From: Allocoprococcus comes
GTDB taxonomy: Bacteria; Bacillota; Clostridia; Lachnospirales; Lachnospiraceae
NCBI RefSeq assembly: GCF_013300725.1
Contig: NZ_JAAIMM010000012.1
Location: forward strand, 1-64,000
Reading direction: 5' to 3'
DNA length: 64,000 bases
Positions 15,000-24,125 of the stretch are shown here, in pieces. The first letter of the stretch is position 1; each line of letters starts with the position of its first letter. A model generated the notes under the pieces. The model saw nothing but the letters and a program-made list of their open reading frames with translations, did no database searches and had not been told where the DNA came from. The translations under genes and the position numbers were made by a program.

Positions 15000-16988
15000 T
15001 TATTTCTGGTTGCGGAACTGTACCGGTGTGATATTGTACGCCTTCTTGAAGAGTCTGTTGAAGTGTTCTACATTCTGATATCCAACGGTCAGTGCAATGT
15101 TTTCAACGGTCATGCTGCTGCTCTTTAACAGGGCACGTGCCTTTTTCATTCTGACTTTTTTGACAATATCCCCGAAAGTCATTCCGGATTTTTCTTTGAT
15201 ATATTTGGAAAGGTATGGTTTGGACAGGAAGAATTTCTCTGCAAGATCATCCAGAGATACATCCAGATAATTTGCCTGGATATAGTTCATGATCTCTACC
15301 ATTCTTTCATCTTTACATTCATTCGCATTCTTCAGTTCATCGATCTTGTTGACGGCAACTGTCAATGCCTCAATAGAAGCTTTGATGATATCGGCATCAA
15401 TTCCGACTCCCCAGTAGGTCTTTCCATTGCAGATGACACCTACATAAGCACATGCTTTGGAAGAAGAACCACGTGTCAGGGAATGTTCTTCGTAGAAGCT
15501 CAGTTCATAGCTGATACCAAAGTACTGTTTGATCGCATTGCTGACTGCGTCAAGACGTCCGTTACCGCCTGCTGTTACCACACGTTTTCCATTTGCATGG
15601 GAAATGGTTGCGTCTGCCATAATACCATCTTCCTGTTTGAAGTGGCATTCATCGATAGAGAAGATTCCTCTGTAATTTACATAGTGATCTTCAAAAATGT
15701 GGTATACCCAGTCCGGAGTCAGCTCTTTGTGTGCTTTATCGGATACATCTTTTACCATGTAGCCGACTTCTTCACGCATTTCTTTCGGAACGCTGATTCC
15801 GAAGTTCTGCTTCAGAATGTAGCTTACACCGCCTTTTCCTGACTGGCTGTTGATACGGATAACATCTTTATCGTAAGTTCTTCCGATGTCCTTCGGATCG
15901 ATCGGCAGATACGGTACGGTCCAGTGATCTCTTTCTTCTGCTTCACGCCATGCCATACCTTTTGCGATGGCATCCTGATGGGAACCGGAGAATGCGGTAA
16001 ATACCAGATCTCCTGCATATGGCTGTCTTTCATAGACATGCATTCTGGTCAGACGTTCGTAGATCTCACGGATCTTTGGAATGTCAGTGAAATCCAGTCC
16101 CGGATCTACACCCTGCGAGAACATATTGAGTGCCAATGTAACGATATCCACGTTACCGGTACGTTCTCCATTTCCGAATAAGGTTCCTTCGATACGGTCT
16201 GCGCCTGCAAGAATACCCATCTCAGCAGTTGCCACACCACATCCACGGTCATTGTGCGGGTGAAGGCTGAGTACAACCCCGTCACGGTATTTCAGGTTCT
16301 TGTCTACATATTCTACCTGCCCTGCAAATACATGCGGCATTGCGTTTTCTACGGTTGTCGGAATGTTGATGATGACTTTTTTATCTTTTGTCGGCTGCCA
16401 TACATCCAGTACTGCATTGCAGACATCCACTGCATAGTCCACCTCTGTTCCTGAAAAGCTTTCCGGGCTGTACTCGAAAGTAAAGTTTCCTTCTGTCTGA
16501 TCAGCAAGCTGTTTCAACAGTTTTGCTCCGTCGATGGCGATCTGTTTTACCTGTTCTTTATCTTTTTTGAAAACCTGTTCTCTCTGTGCAACAGAGGTTG
16601 AGTTGTACACGTGGATCACAGCATGTGGTGCTCCCTGTACGGCTTCGAAGGTACGTTTGATGATGTGCTCTCTTGCCTGTGTCAGTACCTGGACAGTCAC
16701 GTCATCCGGGATCATGTCTTTCTCGATCAGGGTACGCATGAACTGGTATTCTGTCTCAGATGCTGCCGGAAATCCGACTTCGATCTCTTTGAATCCCACA
16801 TCGACTAATAACTGAAAGAATTCCAGCTTTTCATCCAGACTCATCGGCTCGATCAGTGCCTGGTTTCCATCACGCAGGTCAACGCTGCACCAGATTGGCG
16901 GTGCGTCTACATAATCTTTTTTCACCCAGTCATATTCAAATTTCGGAGGCATGAAATATTGTCTCTCGTATTTTTTACAGTTTTCCAT
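15000..16988 (-). CDS. leuA: 2-isopropylmalate synthase fused to an AraC-type DNA-binding domain
   Basis: LeuA condenses acetyl-CoA with 2-ketoisovalerate in the first committed step of leucine synthesis. Residues 1-440 are the long-type LeuA catalytic barrel, with DLRDGNQALIEPMS and metal ligands LHPHNDRGCGVATAE. Residues about 440-550 are the leucine-sensing/dimer domain, with NGKRVVTAGGNGRLDAVSNAI and RGSSSKACAYVGV. Residues about 555-662 are then a complete AraC/XylS two-helix-turn-helix domain, ending in SMTVENIALTVGYQNVEHFNRLFKKAYNITPVQFR. The fusion is a single uninterrupted frame with its own ribosome site (AAAGGAGAG) and terminator. LeuA alone is about 550 residues. Leucine-dependent DNA binding is a natural hypothesis but is inference. 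No other leu gene is in the window. Confidence 0.9.
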   Translation of the reverse strand: MENCKKYERQYFMPPKFEYDWVKKDYVDAPPIWCSVDLRDGNQALIEPMSLDEKLEFFQLLVDVGFKEIEVGFPAASETEYQFMRTLIEKDMIPDDVTVQVLTQAREHIIKRTFEAVQGAPHAVIHVYNSTSVAQREQVFKKDKEQVKQIAIDGAKLLKQLADQTEGNFTFEYSPESFSGTEVDYAVDVCNAVLDVWQPTKDKKVIINIPTTVENAMPHVFAGQVEYVDKNLKYRDGVVLSLHPHNDRGCGVATAEMGILAGADRIEGTLFGNGERTGNVDIVTLALNMFSQGVDPGLDFTDIPKIREIYERLTRMHVYERQPYAGDLVFTAFSGSHQDAIAKGMAWREAEERDHWTVPYLPIDPKDIGRTYDKDVIRINSQSGKGGVSYILKQNFGISVPKEMREEVGYMVKDVSDKAHKELTPDWVYHIFEDHYVNYRGIFSIDECHFKQEDGIMADATISHANGKRVVTAGGNGRLDAVSNAIKQYFGISYELSFYEEHSLTRGSSSKACAYVGVICNGKTYWGVGIDADIIKASIEALTVAVNKIDELKNANECKDERMVEIMNYIQANYLDVSLDDLAEKFFLSKPYLSKYIKEKSGMTFGDIVKKVRMKKARALLKSSSMTVENIALTVGYQNVEHFNRLFKKAYNITPVQFRNQK

Positions 16989-17150
16989 TTTGTTTCTCTC
17001 CTTTTATTTAACGGGAAAGGGCGGCATCTGCTTTTTCTTCTGTTCATATGAAAAAACAAGGAATTTTTCATAAAAATCACACAATTCGCCGTATTCCTGA
17101 CTTTTCACAAATATCCGTCAACTTTCTTGTCTTATTTTGTTGTCTAACTT

Positions 17151-17179
17151 ATCCTAACATATCTTATCGTGAAAGTCTA
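17151..17179 (-). promoter_or_regulatory. candidate promoter of the leuA fusion gene
   Basis: TAGACT (-35, 17174-17179) and TAGGAT (-10, 17151-17156) are separated by 17 bases, four of six matches each. The leader would be about 155 bases. I see no T-box core in it. A binding site for the fused AraC domain would be expected near here, but none is obvious by eye. Confidence 0.4.
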
Positions 17180-17227
17180 TTGATGAATTTAAGCAATTTC
17201 CTTGATCTATTTTATTCTTCTCGTGTT

Positions 17228-18628
17228 TTAAAAATTAAATTGGTAAAACATTTCACACATTTTCATGGCTATCCAGGTAAATGTTCTCCGTCTGACTGTT
17301 TCTTTTACAACTGCCTGGCAGCTCCCCCATTTCTCCCCGTTTAAGAGATACGTGATCTGTCCGACCGGTGTTCCGCTTTTCACCGGCGCATCCAGTTTTT
17401 CCGGTACTTCTGCCTTTTCTTCTGCCACGTCATCTTCTCCTACCAGAATCTTACCCGGACTTTCTTTTCCTTTGATTTCCAATTCCACTGCTGCTTTTCC
17501 AAACAAACCATTTTGGGAAACACCGTTTTCCACGGGTATTTTCGAAAGCTCCGGTATTTTCCACACTTCAGCATAACGATAATGCGCCATTCCGTACTCC
17601 ATCAGTTTTCTGGTATCTGCCCATTTATAATTCTTGTTGTTTGGCCAGCCACAGGCAAGCAGTGCCACCACGAATGTACGCCCCTCATTCTGCAAAGCTC
17701 CCACATAGCAGTATCCGGCATCCCCGGTAAACCCTGTTTTCCCGGAAATCGCCCCATCCATCATCTGAAGAAATGCATTGTGGTTATTGCAGCTAAAATT
17801 CCCCTTCCCTTCAGCATCAGAAAAGCTGTATGACGGTGTTTGCGTGATCGCAAGAAATTCTGCGGCTTTGGGAGAATGCAGGACACAGTAACTCATGATT
17901 TTCGCCAGATCTGCGGCTGAAATGCTGTGCACACCGTCCGCGTCCTCTCCATCCAGTCCGTTTGGCGTAACAAAATGTGCCTCCGTGCATCCAATCTCTT
18001 CTGCCTTTTCATTCATCCACCTGGCAAATTGCGGAACGGATCCTGCAAGGTGTTCCGCGATCGCCACTGCAGAATCATTATGGGATTCCAGCATCAGGGA
18101 ATATAGAAGATCCCCCAGATAAAACGCCTCCCCTTCGTGCATTCCCAGATGAACCTTCGGCTGTGCGACCGCATTTGCAGAGGCTGTCACCAGGTCCTTC
18201 GGATTTCCCTTTTCCAGTGCAAGAATGCAGGTCATGATCTTCGTTGTACTTGCCATCGGGCGCATTACATGCTCTTCTTTTCCGAGCAGAACTCTGCCGC
18301 TGTCCGCATCCACCAGCGCAGCGGAGCGCGCATAGAGCCGGGTAAGAAGCTGCTCCCTTTCCTGTTCACGGTTTTCTTTTTCCTGTGCAGCCTGCTCATC
18401 CGAGACCGGATTCTTTTGCTGCGTAGTCTCCATTATCTGTGTCCGTTCATTTTCTTCTGCAGGCACTTCCCCAGACAGAACCTTACCCCGACTTTCTTCT
18501 GCGGATTCTCTCCATAGCATCTTTCCTTGAAAAAACTGCAAACTAAAAAAGAATACCATGCACGCTGCCAGAATCCCTCTTCTGGTCTGTGCCGGTATTC
18601 CATTCCTCTTCTTTTCTTTCTTTTTCAT
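17228..18628 (-). CDS. serine-type D-Ala-D-Ala carboxypeptidase (S11), membrane anchored
   Basis: Penicillin-binding protein 5-type D,D-carboxypeptidases trim the terminal D-Ala of peptidoglycan stem peptides outside the membrane. The catalytic motifs are ASTTK (SxxK), ESHNDS (SxN) and SGKTGFTGDAG (KTG). A hydrophobic segment near residues 16-35 (GILAACMVFFFSLQFF) acts as signal or anchor, followed by an acidic/Glu-Gln-rich linker. The start at 18628 has GGAG upstream; a start at 18664 would add 12 residues without a clear ribosome site. It is the last gene of the dac-mpe-scpA-scpB-dac group, and a second enzyme of the family lies at 20990-22249. Sporulation roles (DacF/DacB) cannot be excluded. 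Confidence 0.88.
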   Translation of the reverse strand: MKKKEKKRNGIPAQTRRGILAACMVFFFSLQFFQGKMLWRESAEESRGKVLSGEVPAEENERTQIMETTQQKNPVSDEQAAQEKENREQEREQLLTRLYARSAALVDADSGRVLLGKEEHVMRPMASTTKIMTCILALEKGNPKDLVTASANAVAQPKVHLGMHEGEAFYLGDLLYSLMLESHNDSAVAIAEHLAGSVPQFARWMNEKAEEIGCTEAHFVTPNGLDGEDADGVHSISAADLAKIMSYCVLHSPKAAEFLAITQTPSYSFSDAEGKGNFSCNNHNAFLQMMDGAISGKTGFTGDAGYCYVGALQNEGRTFVVALLACGWPNNKNYKWADTRKLMEYGMAHYRYAEVWKIPELSKIPVENGVSQNGLFGKAAVELEIKGKESPGKILVGEDDVAEEKAEVPEKLDAPVKSGTPVGQITYLLNGEKWGSCQAVVKETVRRRTFTWIAMKMCEMFYQFNF

Positions 18629-18704
18629 GCGCCCCGGTCTCCATCCTGCTCTTTTCTGTTCCATTTTATGAACAGGGACGGACGTTTATACTATGGATTC
18701 CATT

Positions 18705-19274
18705 TTAAATATTCAGCCGGATCTGTGCCTCATCTTCCGCTTCTTCTTTGAAGGTCTCCAGCTTCTCCGGTTCAATGCCCGGGAGATCATCTAAGGACTG
18801 CACACTGAATCTGCGCAGAAATTCTTCGGTTGTTCCAAAAAGCAGCGGACGTCCCGGTGCATCAAGGCGTCCAAGCTCGCAGACCAGATTGTACTCGATC
18901 AGCTTGTTTACCGCATGATCCGATTTGACCCCACGGATCTTCTCAATCTCCAGCTTGGTGATCGGCTGACGGTAAGCAATGATTGAAAGTGTCTCCAGCA
19001 TGACATCTGTCAGGACATACTTTTTCGGCTGCTTTGCGATCCGGATCAGATACTCATACATTTCCGGTTTGGTACAGAGCTGATATGCATGATCCAGTTC
19101 AATGATCCGGATGCCACGCTCCTCTTTCTGATACTTGTCCATCATATTATGGATAAGTTTCTCCGTCGTCGGCACGTCCTGCTCGATCGCGGATGCGATC
19201 TTACTCACCTCGACCGAATCTCCCATAGTGAACAGGATTGCCTCTATGATACTCTCCAACTGTTTTGTTCTCAT
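18705..19274 (-). CDS. scpB: segregation and condensation protein B
   Basis: ScpB is a dimeric winged-helix kleisin partner of the SMC-ScpAB condensin that organises and segregates the chromosome. The 189-residue protein begins with LESIIEAILFTMGDSVEVSKIA and has the family stretch ETLSIIAYRQPITKLEIEKIRGVKSD, then the second winged helix GRPLLFGTTEEFLRRF. It follows scpA by six bases, as in most Firmicutes. The length is normal. The smc gene is not in the window. Confidence 0.95.
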   Translation of the reverse strand: MRTKQLESIIEAILFTMGDSVEVSKIASAIEQDVPTTEKLIHNMMDKYQKEERGIRIIELDHAYQLCTKPEMYEYLIRIAKQPKKYVLTDVMLETLSIIAYRQPITKLEIEKIRGVKSDHAVNKLIEYNLVCELGRLDAPGRPLLFGTTEEFLRRFSVQSLDDLPGIEPEKLETFKEEAEDEAQIRLNI

Positions 19275-19280
19275 TTTCTT

Positions 19281-20048
19281 CTATACTCCTTGCCGCAGTC
19301 CCTCGTCCGATGTAATAATGATATCATCAAACGTATGTTCCTGATATACCTGTATCTCTCCTGTCTTCATCAGTTCCAGCACCGCCAGGAAGGTGACAAT
19401 GATCTGCACCTTGGATGCCTGCTTTTTCAGGAGATCCCGGAAACTGAATCTATGATGTACCTTTGCATACTCATAAACATATTCCAGTTTCTCCGGAAGC
19501 GTAACCTCTTCTTTCTCGATCTTACCGAACTTACTTCGGATCGGATCCGTCTTATCTGCCTGTCTTTTCAGGATATCCTGAAAAATATCATTCAGCTTCG
19601 TCAGTGTCAGCCCGTCAAGAAGCGTATCCAGATCTACCGGTTCCTCGTATTCCTTTACTTCATCCGGAATGGTCGCTCCCTTGTAGAACAATTTTTCCCC
19701 GTCCACCTGACGGTCACGCAGTTCATAAGACATGTATTTGTACATCTTGTACTGCAAAAGCTGCTCTACCAGTTCCTGACGCGGATCTTCTTCCTCTCCC
19801 TCTTCATTGATTTCCTTTGGAAGAAGCATCTTGCATTTGATGTCCAGAAGTGTCGCCGCCATGACCAGGAACTCACTCATGACATTCAGGTCTTCTCTGT
19901 CCATCGCCTGGATATATTCCATATACTGGTTGGTGATCTCTACGATCGGAATATCGTAGATGTCTATTTTATTTTTATCGATCAAATGTAAGAGCAGATC
20001 CAGAGGTCCCTCAAAAACCTGCAGCTTTACCGGTATTCCTTTTCCCAT
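19281..20048 (-). CDS. scpA: segregation and condensation protein A (kleisin)
   Basis: ScpA is the kleisin that bridges the SMC heads and binds two ScpB copies. The 255-residue protein starts with the diagnostic FEGPLDLLLHLIDKNKIDIYDIPIVEITNQYMEYI, here split as the ScpA N-terminal helical domain. It ends with a winged-helix stretch, VTFLAVLELMKTGEIQVYQE. A charged central linker contains NEEGEEEDPRQELVEQLLQYK. It lies directly upstream of scpB. The ATG at 20048 is the first start that gives the full N-terminal domain. Confidence 0.95.
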   Translation of the reverse strand: MGKGIPVKLQVFEGPLDLLLHLIDKNKIDIYDIPIVEITNQYMEYIQAMDREDLNVMSEFLVMAATLLDIKCKMLLPKEINEEGEEEDPRQELVEQLLQYKMYKYMSYELRDRQVDGEKLFYKGATIPDEVKEYEEPVDLDTLLDGLTLTKLNDIFQDILKRQADKTDPIRSKFGKIEKEEVTLPEKLEYVYEYAKVHHRFSFRDLLKKQASKVQIIVTFLAVLELMKTGEIQVYQEHTFDDIIITSDEGLRQGV

Positions 20049-20080
20049 AGATATCCTTTCCAGTCAAATTGTCGCTAACC

Positions 20081-20974
20081 TTATTTATTATACAGGAAAG
20101 CCGGGATGATATCAAGCACGACTAACTCTGCCGGATTCCAGAAGCGGAAATTGATCGTGTGGGTTCCGAGCCCTTTGCTGACCACAATATATTTCCCGTC
20201 TTTTTCATAACAGTCCCCGCTGTAGCGTGGAAACAGACGGAACTGCGGACTGATCACACCACCAAGCAGTGGAAGTCTGGCAATCCCGCCATGTAAATGT
20301 CCGGACAGCACCAGGTCTGCTCCCCACTTCCAGTAGGTTTCTGCGTAAAGCGGATGATGTGCCATCAGAATGCAGTATGCGTCTTTCTCCGCACTGCCGG
20401 CTCTCTCTTTGATTTCGCCAGTCGTAAGCGGGCACACCTTCCATCCTTTTTTATAGCATCCAAATGGAAGCTCCATTCCATATAAGCGAAGCTTCATCCC
20501 GTTTACCCGGATCTCTTCTGATCCATTCACCAGGACATGGATCCCTGCCTTTTTCAGTTCGTTCTCATAATATCCATATTCTTTGCCGTAAATCTCCGGC
20601 TGCTCATGCATTCTCTGCTCATGATTGCCATTACAGCACCAGACCGGTGCGATCTGTGGAAGTTTTTTCATCAAATCCGCTGCCGGTGTCCAGTCTCTTC
20701 CGGCTTTCCCGACCAGCATATCGCCGCCTGCCAGGATCAGATCCGGCTTTGCTTCCCTGATCGCCGAAAGCAGCTCCTCATTCTCTTTTCCATAGATATG
20801 ATTATGCAGATCACTTAAGAAAACAATCCGTACTTTTCCGGCATCTCTCTTTATTTTACTGGTCCTGATCTGGTACCTTGTAATCTTGAAGCAGTGCAGC
20901 TCCCGCCATACTTCTGCAAGAACTGCTGCTGCAAAAATCACCAGTATCAATACGATAATCCCTGTTGCCTTCAT
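20081..20974 (-). CDS. membrane-anchored metallophosphoesterase (YkuE/YaeI-like)
   Basis: The protein has one N-terminal membrane segment (about residues 2-21) followed by a calcineurin-like phosphoesterase domain. Its metal ligands lie in FLSDLHNHIYG (DxH), AGGDM (GD), GNHEQ (GNHE) and SGHLHGG (GHxH). At 297 residues it is typical of YkuE/YaeI enzymes, some of which act on lipid A or membrane-linked substrates, though most are uncharacterised. It lies between a carboxypeptidase gene and scpA, with short spacers, so an envelope-related role is plausible but not shown. Confidence 0.85.
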   Translation of the reverse strand: MKATGIIVLILVIFAAAVLAEVWRELHCFKITRYQIRTSKIKRDAGKVRIVFLSDLHNHIYGKENEELLSAIREAKPDLILAGGDMLVGKAGRDWTPAADLMKKLPQIAPVWCCNGNHEQRMHEQPEIYGKEYGYYENELKKAGIHVLVNGSEEIRVNGMKLRLYGMELPFGCYKKGWKVCPLTTGEIKERAGSAEKDAYCILMAHHPLYAETYWKWGADLVLSGHLHGGIARLPLLGGVISPQFRLFPRYSGDCYEKDGKYIVVSKGLGTHTINFRFWNPAELVVLDIIPAFLYNK

Positions 20975-20989
20975 CTCTTCCCTCTTTCG

Positions 20990-22249
20990 TTATACCATCA
21001 TTTCTTCCAGTATTTTAAGGAATGCGCCACCAAATGTCAACTCCGCAACATCTTCCGTCGCATAAACCGGAACGCTTCCGATGGTTTTCTCATTCAGCCG
21101 GTAAATGACTTCTCCGATCTGGTCGCCTTTCTTTACCGGGGCAGTCTGCTTCTGCATCCGTACCTCTTTTTCCACGGCAGACAGATCTGATCCACTGGTA
21201 TCCACATACCGGAAGCCCTCCGGCGTCTCTCCCTTTGCCTTCTCCTGCATTCCATGTTTCACTTCGGCATACACAATTTTTTCCAGTGCCCTTTCATCCT
21301 GGTAAATACTGCATTTTCCAAAGCCATAGTTTAACATGGCAATGGCATCCTTTACCCGTGTCTTGGAATCCGGCTCTGCCATCACAACCGCAATCATATC
21401 GATCCCGTCTTTTCTTGCCGTCGCAGACAAGCAGAACTTCGCACCGCTTGTGGATCCGGTCTTCAGTCCAGTTGCGTATTCGTACTGCCGGATTAGTTTA
21501 TTGGTATTACTCAGTCCGAATTCACTGCTGCCCTTTGCCGTAGTGTGGGTAATATTTTCCATCCAGATTGTTGAGTAGTTCTCGATCTGTGGATACTTCG
21601 TGATCAGTTCCCGTGACATCAGTGCAATGTCTCTCGCTGTCGTCAGATGCCCTTCCGTGTCCAGTCCATTACAGTTGACAAAATGGGTATTCGTCATTCC
21701 AAGCCCTGCCGATCTCTGATTCATCTTTTCCACAAAAGCCGGTTCACTCCCGGCAATCTTTTCTGCCATCGCCACGCAGGCATCATTGGCACTTGCCACA
21801 GCAATACACTTGATCATCGTATCCACAGTCTGCTTCTCGCCCGCTTCCAGAAATACCTGGGATCCGCCCATCGATGCGGCGTACTCAGAAGTTGTGACCT
21901 CGGTATCCGGCGTGATCGTTCCATCTGCCAGCGCATCAAAGATCAGGAGCAGTGTCATAACCTTCGTCACACTCGCCGGTGGCTTTTTCTCATCCGCATT
22001 TTTTTCAAAGAGAACCTGCCCGCCGGAAGCTTCCATAATAACTGCGGACTCAGCAGATAGTTCCAGACCGGTCAGATTGCCCGAATTATCTCCGTTCGTC
22101 TGCTCCGGATCCTCCTGCCGAATCACATCCTGCATAGCTTTCGGTCTTTCTCCCGGCTCGAAAACATCTGCCGCCCGGACCGGAATTCCATATACGGTCT
22201 GCACGCACAGAAGCATGCCAAGCAGACCTGCCAGAAATTTGCGCATCAT
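20990..22249 (-). CDS. D-Ala-D-Ala carboxypeptidase (DacF-like), secreted
   Basis: This second S11 carboxypeptidase has a clear signal peptide (MMRKFLAGLLGMLLCVQTVYGIPVRA with AxA-type cleavage near residue 26). Catalytic motifs are PASVTK (SxxK), ASANDA (SxN) and GLKTGSTSGA (KTG). The C-terminal PBP5-like beta domain and a terminal amphipathic stretch (GGAFLKILEEMMV) that could lie on the membrane are both present. AAAGGAG directly precedes ATGATG, so the start is 22249 or 22246 rather than the upstream ATG at 22270. The order dacF-like-mpe-scpA-scpB-dac suggests one transcript. DacF in Bacillus is forespore-specific, but this one could be vegetative. Confidence 0.9.
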   Translation of the reverse strand: MMRKFLAGLLGMLLCVQTVYGIPVRAADVFEPGERPKAMQDVIRQEDPEQTNGDNSGNLTGLELSAESAVIMEASGGQVLFEKNADEKKPPASVTKVMTLLLIFDALADGTITPDTEVTTSEYAASMGGSQVFLEAGEKQTVDTMIKCIAVASANDACVAMAEKIAGSEPAFVEKMNQRSAGLGMTNTHFVNCNGLDTEGHLTTARDIALMSRELITKYPQIENYSTIWMENITHTTAKGSSEFGLSNTNKLIRQYEYATGLKTGSTSGAKFCLSATARKDGIDMIAVVMAEPDSKTRVKDAIAMLNYGFGKCSIYQDERALEKIVYAEVKHGMQEKAKGETPEGFRYVDTSGSDLSAVEKEVRMQKQTAPVKKGDQIGEVIYRLNEKTIGSVPVYATEDVAELTFGGAFLKILEEMMV

Positions 22250-22316
22250 AAGACTCCTTTTTCCATCCATCGATACTATATAAATAAGCCTCCTGACAGG
22301 AAAATAGAACCTTTCT

Positions 22317-22601
22317 TTATACTTCCCGGTTCATTTTTTCTCCTTCCTCATTGAACCAGTCCATTGCCTGACAGATTCCTTCTTCTGCAAATGGGAATTC
22401 TCTCTTTGTGATCTTTTCCTGTGGGATTTTATCATAAATAAACGGTCCTTCCCAGATACTTCCTACAAGAATTGTTTCTGAATTTTCCTCATCGGTCTTT
22501 TTTTCCTCTTTCGCCAGGCGATAGTTCATTTTTCCCATGCTTCCGTTAAATTTCGCTTTTTTATAAAAATTCAGCGGAAAAAGCTGCATTCTTTCTAACA
22601 T
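22317..22601 (-). CDS. small conserved-type protein of unknown function
   Basis: I do not recognise this 94-residue protein. It has no signal peptide or membrane segment, is charged (Lys/Glu-rich centre), and has an aromatic C-terminal half including GSIWEGPFIYDKIP and ICQAMDWFNEEGEKMN. The ATG at 22601 follows GAGGTG at six bases; an upstream start in the same frame overlaps the terminator of the aminotransferase gene. It lies between that terminator and the dacF-like gene. The spacing suggests that it could be translated from readthrough RNA or an unseen promoter. Confidence 0.7.
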   Translation of the reverse strand: MLERMQLFPLNFYKKAKFNGSMGKMNYRLAKEEKKTDEENSETILVGSIWEGPFIYDKIPQEKITKREFPFAEEGICQAMDWFNEEGEKMNREV

Positions 22602-22612
22602 ATTTTTCACCT

Positions 22613-22651
22613 CAAAAACCGGCACAGAAACTGGGGGATTTCTGTGCCGGT
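22613..22651 (-). terminator. terminator of the aminotransferase gene
   Basis: A perfect 13-bp GC-rich stem (22618-22630 with 22639-22651) with an eight-base loop is followed by UUUUUG in the minus-strand RNA. It lies 49 bases after the stop codon. Confidence 0.9.
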
Positions 22652-22699
22652 ACTCTATTTTTTATACAATTATATCAATAAGTCGGAGGAATGTCTATA

Positions 22700-23941
22700 C
22701 TATGCAGTCTTCTGATCTGCCTCATATTTTGCAGCAGCTTCGTTGATCGCATCTCTCATGATCTCGATTGCCTGATCTACGTGTTCTTTTGCAAGGATCA
22801 GTGGCGGGATCATACGGTTTACGCTGTCGCCGATCGCTGTGATCAGAAGTCTTCTTCTGAAGCATGCCCATTTTACTTCAAGAGCGATCGGAATATCGTA
22901 TTCGCATCCTACCAGAAGTCCTTTTCCTCTTGCTTCTTTTACATGTGGAAGCTCTGCAAGCTTTTCTTTCATGTATTCGCCCATTACTTTTGCATTTCCA
23001 CTTAAATCTCTGTCGAGGATTTCAGAAATAGAAGCAAGAGATGCGGCACATGCAAGTGGATGTCCACCGTATGTAGAACCATGTGTTCCTGATGTAAATA
23101 CTGCAGCTACTTCTTCGCTTGCGCAGCATGCACCGATCGGCATTCCGCCTCCCATTGCCTTTGCCATCGTTACACAGTCAGGTTTTACGCCATATCCCAT
23201 AAATGCCATTGGAGATCCTGTACGTCCCCATCCGGTCTGTACTTCATCGAGAAGGAGAAGCATGCCTCTTTCATCACAAAGCTTACGAAGTCCTTCGATG
23301 AATTCCTGTGTTGCCGGATGTACACCGCCTTCGCCCTGTACCGGCTCGATCATGATCGCGATCGTGTTATCTGTTACTTTTGCCTTGAAATCTTCAAGGT
23401 TGTTATATTCTGCGTAGGAGAATCCCGGAAGCATCGGTTTGAATCCAAGCTGACATGCGTTATCCGGCTGTCCTGTTGCGGAAAGTGCTCCGTATGTTCT
23501 TCCGTGGAAGCCATTGATTGCTGTTACGATATGGTAATGTTCCGGACCGTATTTTTCAACGCCGTATTTTCTTGCCATCTTGATCATACATTCATTGGCT
23601 TCTGTTCCTGAGTTCTGGAAGAAAATCTTATCCATTCCGATCGTGTCACAGATCTTCTTTGCGAGAAGTGCCTGTGGAATTGTGTATGGATAGTTGAATG
23701 TATGCATGATATCATCAAGCTGGTCTTTTACTGCTGCGACAACCTTCGGATTTCTGTTACCTGGTGTATTTACGGCAACTCCACCATAAAAGTCGAGGTA
23801 AGCTACCCCTTTTTCATCATAGAGATACATACCTTCTGCACGTTCTGCGATAAAATCATATCTCGCATAGGTTTCTACCATATATTTTTTTACAATGTCC
23901 TTTAATTCTTCTGCTGTAAGTCCTGTGTCTTTGAGTTTCAT
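22700..23941 (-). CDS. class III PLP-dependent aminotransferase (acetylornithine/ornithine type)
   Basis: This 413-residue fold-type I aminotransferase has the class III features SGTEANECMIKMAR, GFHGRTYGALSATG, LLLLDEVQTGWGRTGSPMAF, the PLP lysine in TMAKAMGGGMPIGA, and HGSTYGGHPLACAA. It resembles ArgD and related ornithine, putrescine or 4-aminobutyrate aminotransferases, and sequence by eye does not separate them. No arginine-pathway gene is adjacent. It is monocistronic, with a terminator at 22613-22651 and a MerR-type promoter about 200 bases upstream, which is unusual for argD. A role in polyamine or amine catabolism is possible. Confidence 0.85.
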   Translation of the reverse strand: MKLKDTGLTAEELKDIVKKYMVETYARYDFIAERAEGMYLYDEKGVAYLDFYGGVAVNTPGNRNPKVVAAVKDQLDDIMHTFNYPYTIPQALLAKKICDTIGMDKIFFQNSGTEANECMIKMARKYGVEKYGPEHYHIVTAINGFHGRTYGALSATGQPDNACQLGFKPMLPGFSYAEYNNLEDFKAKVTDNTIAIMIEPVQGEGGVHPATQEFIEGLRKLCDERGMLLLLDEVQTGWGRTGSPMAFMGYGVKPDCVTMAKAMGGGMPIGACCASEEVAAVFTSGTHGSTYGGHPLACAASLASISEILDRDLSGNAKVMGEYMKEKLAELPHVKEARGKGLLVGCEYDIPIALEVKWACFRRRLLITAIGDSVNRMIPPLILAKEHVDQAIEIMRDAINEAAAKYEADQKTA

Positions 23942-24035
23942 AAGAATCTCCTCGCTTTCCTTCTTTTGATCATATACTACTTCATGCTATTCGTTCCGGA
24001 CTTCGAATAAAAATGTGTAAAAGAATGTGCCTTTT

Positions 24036-24121
24036 GTTTAGCAGGAAGTTTCTTCGGAATTTTCCGCCAAACAAAAAGACGCCATGTACTAACTGTACAT
24101 GACGTCCTTGTCGTTTACAAG
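24036..24121 (-). promoter_or_regulatory. structured 5' leader of the aminotransferase gene
   Basis: Three hairpins lie in order in the transcript. A 5-bp stem (24107-24121) comes at the 5' end. Next comes a 12-bp stem (24078-24089 with 24095-24106, one mismatch-type G-U) followed by UUUUUG, which is a terminator by form. A third hairpin (24036-24047 with 24062-24072) follows. A terminator so soon after the promoter suggests attenuation or a short RNA of about 50 bases. Confidence 0.55.
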
Positions 24122-24125
24122 ACAC

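Noticed and set aside
16989-17227. T-box or leucine attenuator upstream of the leuA fusion
   Set aside because: I found no T-box core sequence and no run of leucine codons behind a ribosome site in this leader.
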